This document shows positions 22,552-25,653 of a DNA stretch of 25,653 nt, in pieces. How positions within the stretch are numbered: position 1 is the first letter of the stretch; each line of letters opens with the position of its first letter. This stretch comes from Oscillospiraceae bacterium (lineage in GTDB: Bacteria > Bacillota_A > Clostridia > Oscillospirales > Oscillospiraceae): contig JAGAFT010000037.1 of NCBI GenBank assembly GCA_017627975.1, forward strand, positions 1 through 25,653, written 5' to 3'. The position numbers and the translations under genes are program-made. Under the pieces are notes generated by a model, which was given only the letters and a program-made list of their open reading frames with translations, did not search any database and was not told the origin of the DNA.

Positions 22552-22732
22552 CGAAAACGTCCTTCGTGATTTCGCACAAAAATAGTTACTTGATTTTATG
22601 CATGTTGCTAAAAATGAAATTAGGTCTTGCTTTTTAGCAAAAAAAGCGGTATTTTAACTATCGAAAACGATTAAGTTAATTTGCGGCTCAAATCAAAGGT
22701 TTTTCCCGTATACGATTGTTAAACCGTTTTCG
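22552..22732. promoter_or_regulatory. Three CGAAAACG operator-like boxes in the GH94 / ABC importer intergenic region
   Basis: The 350-bp gap 22472-22821 is AT-rich and has no gene. Besides the box at the GH94 promoter it holds CGAAAACG at 22552-22559 and 22662-22669 and its complement CGTTTTCG at 22725-22732. The box at 22662 continues as CGAAAACGATTAAGTTAA, matching the GH94 operator CGTAAACGTTTAAGTTGA at 15 of 18 positions. Known: LacI/CcpA-family operators have this central CG with A/T-rich flanks. Inference: one sugar-responsive repressor controls both directions. Its gene is not in the window. No clear promoter for the binding-protein gene could be fixed; TATACG near 22709 is a candidate -10. 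Confidence 0.6.
22605..22640. repeat. 10-bp inverted repeat between operator boxes
   Basis: TTGCTAAAAA (22605-22614) and TTTTTAGCAA (22631-22640) are perfect complements with a 16-nt spacer. It could be a second regulator's site or a hairpin that insulates the divergent units. There is no coding sequence here. Confidence 0.6.
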
Positions 22733-22821
22733 TTCTTCGGTTCTCTATGGAACCTTTCCGCAGGGTAATTCGCAGGGCAACCTGCAAATTATAAAACATT
22801 TATTTAAAACAGGAGGAAACC

Positions 22822-24114
22822 ATGAAAAAGATCATCGCACTTGCACTTACACTCGTTATGGTCTTCGCGCTGTTCGCCGTCGGCGGCGGCACCGCTTTCG
22901 CAGATGACGAGGGCAAAGTCTTCAACATCTACGCCTGGAACGAAGAGTTCAAGGGCTTCTTCGAGAAGTACTACACCGTTCCCGAAGGCGTAACCGTCAA
23001 CTGGATCATCACCCCCAGTGACAACGGCGCCTACCAGCAGAAGCTTGACGAAGCCCTGATGAATCAGGACAGCGCCGCTGCCGATGACAAGGTCGATATG
23101 TTCCTGGCCGAGGCCGACTACATTCTGAAGTATGTCGATTCCGATGCCACACAGGATGTCCAGGCTCTCGGTGTCACCGATTTCTCCAACACCTATGCCT
23201 ACACGGTTCAGGCCGCTTCTGATGCCGACGGCGTTGTGAAGGGTGTCTCCTTCCAGTGCTGCCCCTCCGCTCTGATCTATCGCCGCTCCATCGCCAAGGA
23301 CGTTCTCGGCACTGATGATCCCGCCGAGGTTCAGGCCGCTCTCGACAGCTGGGACAAGTTCAACGCTGTTGCCGCCGATGCCAAGGCCAAGGGCTACTAC
23401 ATGACCGCTTCCTTTGCCGAGACCTATCGTCCCTTCTCCAACAACTGCACCTCTCCCTGGGTTGACGCTGAAGGCAATCTCCAGTTCGATCCTCAGATCG
23501 AAGCCTGGATTGCTCAGACCGAAGACTTCGTCAAGAACGGCTACACTCTGACCGCCGGTGTCTGGGACGATGAGAAGAACGTCCAGATGTTTGCTGACGG
23601 CAAGACCATGTGCTTCTTCGGACCGGCCTGGTACTTCAACTTCTGCATGGGCAACGCCATGGATCCCGAAAAGGGCTGCTCCGGCGACTGGGCGATCTGC
23701 GAAGGCCCCGCTGCTCACTTCTGGGGCGGCACCTGGCTGCTGGCTCCTGCCGGCACCGACAACCCGACCATGCTGGCCGACATCATGAACACCTTCATCA
23801 ACGATGAGGAAGTCTGCACCGCTCTCGTTGCCAACGAGGCCCAGTTCTCCAACAACCAGGCTGTCAATGCCAAGTTCGCTGAAGATCCCGACTACGGCTC
23901 CGAGTTCCTCGGCGGCCAGAACGATGTCGCTGTCTTCGCCGGCATGACCGACAACATTGTCTGGGAGAACCACACCATCTACGATCAGCTCCTGAACGAA
24001 GGCCTGCAGAACAACCTGCGTGAGTACTTCCAGGGCACCGTCGATAAGGAGACCGCTCTGAACAACTTCTACAATTACGTTGAGGAGACCTATCCTGCCA
24101 TCGTGATTCCCTGA
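22822..24114 (+). CDS. ABC transporter extracellular solute-binding protein (carbohydrate type)
   Basis: Captures the sugar outside the cell for the two permeases downstream. Product of 430 aa; AGGAGG lies 5-6 nt before the ATG. Seen: signal peptide MKKIIALALTLVMVFALFAV followed by GGGTAFA, with a signal-peptidase-I site AFA|DD. There is no lipobox Cys, which is unusual for a Gram-positive binding protein. The mature part starts VFNIYAWNEEFKGFFEKYY and has aromatic-rich segments (GPAWYFNFCMG, FWGGTWLLAP) fitting a sugar cleft. It belongs to the group-1 sugar-binding (MalE-like) type. A terminator-like hairpin follows, then the permeases. The codon use is strongly biased (GCC, GGC, CTG, AAG), consistent with high expression. 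No ATPase gene is in the window; a shared MsmX/MsmK-type ATPase, as is known for this importer family, is likely. Confidence 0.9.
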   Translation: MKKIIALALTLVMVFALFAVGGGTAFADDEGKVFNIYAWNEEFKGFFEKYYTVPEGVTVNWIITPSDNGAYQQKLDEALMNQDSAAADDKVDMFLAEADYILKYVDSDATQDVQALGVTDFSNTYAYTVQAASDADGVVKGVSFQCCPSALIYRRSIAKDVLGTDDPAEVQAALDSWDKFNAVAADAKAKGYYMTASFAETYRPFSNNCTSPWVDAEGNLQFDPQIEAWIAQTEDFVKNGYTLTAGVWDDEKNVQMFADGKTMCFFGPAWYFNFCMGNAMDPEKGCSGDWAICEGPAAHFWGGTWLLAPAGTDNPTMLADIMNTFINDEEVCTALVANEAQFSNNQAVNAKFAEDPDYGSEFLGGQNDVAVFAGMTDNIVWENHTIYDQLLNEGLQNNLREYFQGTVDKETALNNFYNYVEETYPAIVIP

Positions 24115-24153
24115 GGCTGATACGCATCTGACTTTTTCATAGCAGATTCTTAC

Positions 24154-24186
24154 AGGGGCAAGGCAAATTGCCTTGCCCCTCTTTTA
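24154..24186 (+). terminator. Intra-operon terminator/attenuator between binding protein and permease genes
   Basis: Stem AGGGGCAAGGC / GCCTTGCCCCT with a small AT loop, then CTTTTACTT. It lies 39 nt after the binding-protein stop and 90 nt before the permease ATG. It probably lets only part of the transcripts through, giving excess binding protein, or marks a 3' processing end. Confidence 0.75.
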
Positions 24187-24276
24187 CTTCATAAAGGCAG
24201 TTTAGAGGCCATCTGGCTGCAAGCTGGCCTGTAAAGTGTCTTTATCATGAACAAAGAACAGATAGGGAGGACCGGA

Positions 24277-25212
24277 ATGAACGAGCAGATTAATCAGAAG
24301 AAGAAAAAGGGTATCAGTTATGCCAAGTGGGGCTACATCTTTATCCTGCCTTTCTTTGTGGCGTACATTGCTTTTACGCTGATTCCGCAGCTGATGACCT
24401 TTTACAACAGTTTCTTTGAGAACTATATGAACGGTCTGAAGCATGTGGGGCCGAACTTTGTGGGCTTCGGCAATTTTGTGAAACTCTTCTCCCCCGACCG
24501 CTCCGGAACCATCGGCATGCTGAAGTATTTCGGCAACACCCTGATTCTCTGGTGCATGGGCGCAGTGCCCCAGGTTCTGATCGCGCTGCTGCTGGCAGTG
24601 TTCTTCACCAGTTATCGCCTGAACCTCAAAGGGCAGCAGTTCTTCAAGACGGTTATCTATATGCCGAACCTGATCATGGCTTCTGCATTCTCGATGCTGT
24701 TCTTCACCCTGTTCTCTCCGGTCGGGCCCGTGAACCAGATTCTCCTGTCCGCCGGAAAGCAGACCATCGACTTCCTCAGTATCAAGGTTTCCGTCCGGCT
24801 GCTGATCTCCCTGATGAACTTCCTGATGTGGTTCGGCAACACCACCATCCTGCTGATGGCCGGAATCCAGGGCATTGACCAGAACATGTTTGAAGCGGCG
24901 GAAATTGACGGTGCATCCTCGCTCCAGGTTTTCTTCCGGGTAACGCTTCCCCTGCTGGCGCCCATCCTGGTCTACACCATCATCACCGCAATGATCGGTG
25001 GTCTTCAGATGTTCGATGTGCCGCAGATCCTGACCAACGCCAAGGGCACCCCGGACCGCACGAGCATGACAATGGTCATGTATCTGAACAACTATCTGCA
25101 GACCAGCAAGAACTACGGTATGGCCGGTGCAGTCAGCGTGGTGCTGTTCATCGTCTCGGCAGGGCTCAGTCTCTTTGTTTACAACACCCTGTCCAAACAG
25201 TACAAGCAGTAA
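24277..25212 (+). CDS. ABC sugar transporter permease, MalF-like
   Basis: Product of 311 aa from ATG 24277 (MNEQINQKKK), where GGGAGG lies 6-7 nt upstream; the in-frame ATG 24247 lacks such a site. Seen: a basic cytoplasmic start KKKKGIS, then about six membrane segments (YIFILPFFVAYIAFTLIP first, VSVVLFIVSAGLSLFVY last). The EAA loop EAAEIDGASSLQVFFRVTLP, with the G three residues after the EAA-ID core, docks on the ATPase. Known: MalF-type subunit of the carbohydrate-uptake-1 family. It is followed after 13 nt by the second permease, so the two are cotranslated. Confidence 0.92.
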   Translation: MNEQINQKKKKGISYAKWGYIFILPFFVAYIAFTLIPQLMTFYNSFFENYMNGLKHVGPNFVGFGNFVKLFSPDRSGTIGMLKYFGNTLILWCMGAVPQVLIALLLAVFFTSYRLNLKGQQFFKTVIYMPNLIMASAFSMLFFTLFSPVGPVNQILLSAGKQTIDFLSIKVSVRLLISLMNFLMWFGNTTILLMAGIQGIDQNMFEAAEIDGASSLQVFFRVTLPLLAPILVYTIITAMIGGLQMFDVPQILTNAKGTPDRTSMTMVMYLNNYLQTSKNYGMAGAVSVVLFIVSAGLSLFVYNTLSKQYKQ

Positions 25213-25225
25213 GGAGGATCTGAGC

Positions 25226-25653
25226 ATGAATAACAAGGAAAACACCAAAGGCCGTGTTCAGCTGATCGTTGCACGGACCGTCGCCTACATTATTCTGATT
25301 TTTCTCTCTGTCCTCTGTCTTTTCTCCTTCTACATGCTGATCGTCAACGCGACCCGTTCCAACGCGCAGCTCCAGGGAGGCTTCGCCCTCCTGCCCCGCG
25401 AAAACTTTTTCGTCAACCTGAAGAACGCCTGGACGGACGCTTCCATCAACATCCCCCGCGGCATGCTCAACAGCTTCATCATTGCCGCCTGCTCCGCGAT
25501 TCTGACCACCTATTTCTCCGCGCTGACCGCATACGGCATCCATGTCTATGACTTCAAGCTCAAGAAGGCCGCGTTTCTCTTCATCATGGCCGTCATGATG
25601 ATTCCGCCCCAGGTCTCCGCCGTCGGCTTCATTCAGCTCATGTACAAGCTGAA
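25226..25653 (+). CDS. ABC sugar transporter permease, MalG-like, cut by the window end
   Basis: The ATG at 25226 has AGGAGG 8 nt upstream; 142 codons are visible before the edge. Seen: cytoplasmic start MNNKENTKGRVQLIVARTVA, first membrane segment YIILIFLSVLCLFSFYMLIV, then the NATRSN motif at the outer face typical of MalG-type subunits. NSFIIAACSAILTTYFSALTAYG and FLFIMAVMMIPPQVSAVGF form the next membrane segments. The EAA loop and C-terminus lie beyond the window. Partner of the MalF-like permease in the same importer. Confidence 0.9.
   Translation, partial: MNNKENTKGRVQLIVARTVAYIILIFLSVLCLFSFYMLIVNATRSNAQLQGGFALLPRENFFVNLKNAWTDASINIPRGMLNSFIIAACSAILTTYFSALTAYGIHVYDFKLKKAAFLFIMAVMMIPPQVSAVGFIQLMYKL

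Overview
The window reads as the chromosome of a fairly GC-rich Firmicute of class Clostridia, plausibly an Oscillospirales or Lachnospirales gut or rumen bacterium. The grounds are strong AGGAGG-type ribosome sites, TTGACA/TATAAT promoters, lipoprotein and Sec signal peptides of monoderm style, clostridial versions of RecJ, RelA/SpoT, MntP, MutY and GH94, and an ABC sugar importer. The genus cannot be read from the sequence alone. No rRNA, tRNA, insertion sequence or CRISPR array was seen.

Region 1 (1-3720) is accessory DNA, visibly more AT-rich than the rest. A divergent HTH-type regulator runs off the left edge. Three operator-like palindromes separate it from a 42-codon stub resembling the start of a SNF2-type helicase. 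Next comes a full-length MmeI-like single-chain restriction-methylation enzyme, a terminator hairpin, and a tandem array of ten 23-bp repeats. It looks like a phage-defence island that has lost its helicase.

Region 2 (3651-10200) holds an exported thioredoxin-like protein, a convergent lipoprotein with two Ca-binding-type DxDxNGxxE loops, a large membrane hybrid histidine kinase with two receiver domains, and a 5'-truncated relative of the thioredoxin-like protein.

Region 3 (10237-19970) is housekeeping: mutY facing a mntP-moaC-small ORF operon, then a rightward run recJ, relA/spoT, an MBL-fold hydrolase, a sugar nucleotidyltransferase and galE, closed by a hairpin. A 45-aa small protein lies convergent to galE.

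Region 4 (20036-25653) is a disaccharide module. A GH94 phosphorylase (cellobiose phosphorylase-like) is divergent from a solute-binding protein and two permeases. The shared intergenic region carries four CGWAAACG boxes typical of LacI-family operators. Imported disaccharide would be split to glucose-1-phosphate plus a free sugar; the neighbouring nucleotidyltransferase and GalE could in principle channel that phosphate into UDP-sugars.

The most unusual items are the defence remnant with its operator triad and 23-bp repeat array, the duplicated promoter/operator block around the thioredoxin-like gene, the truncated redoxin gene, two small ORFs of unknown function, the very short predicted mutY leader, and a solute-binding protein with no lipobox cysteine.
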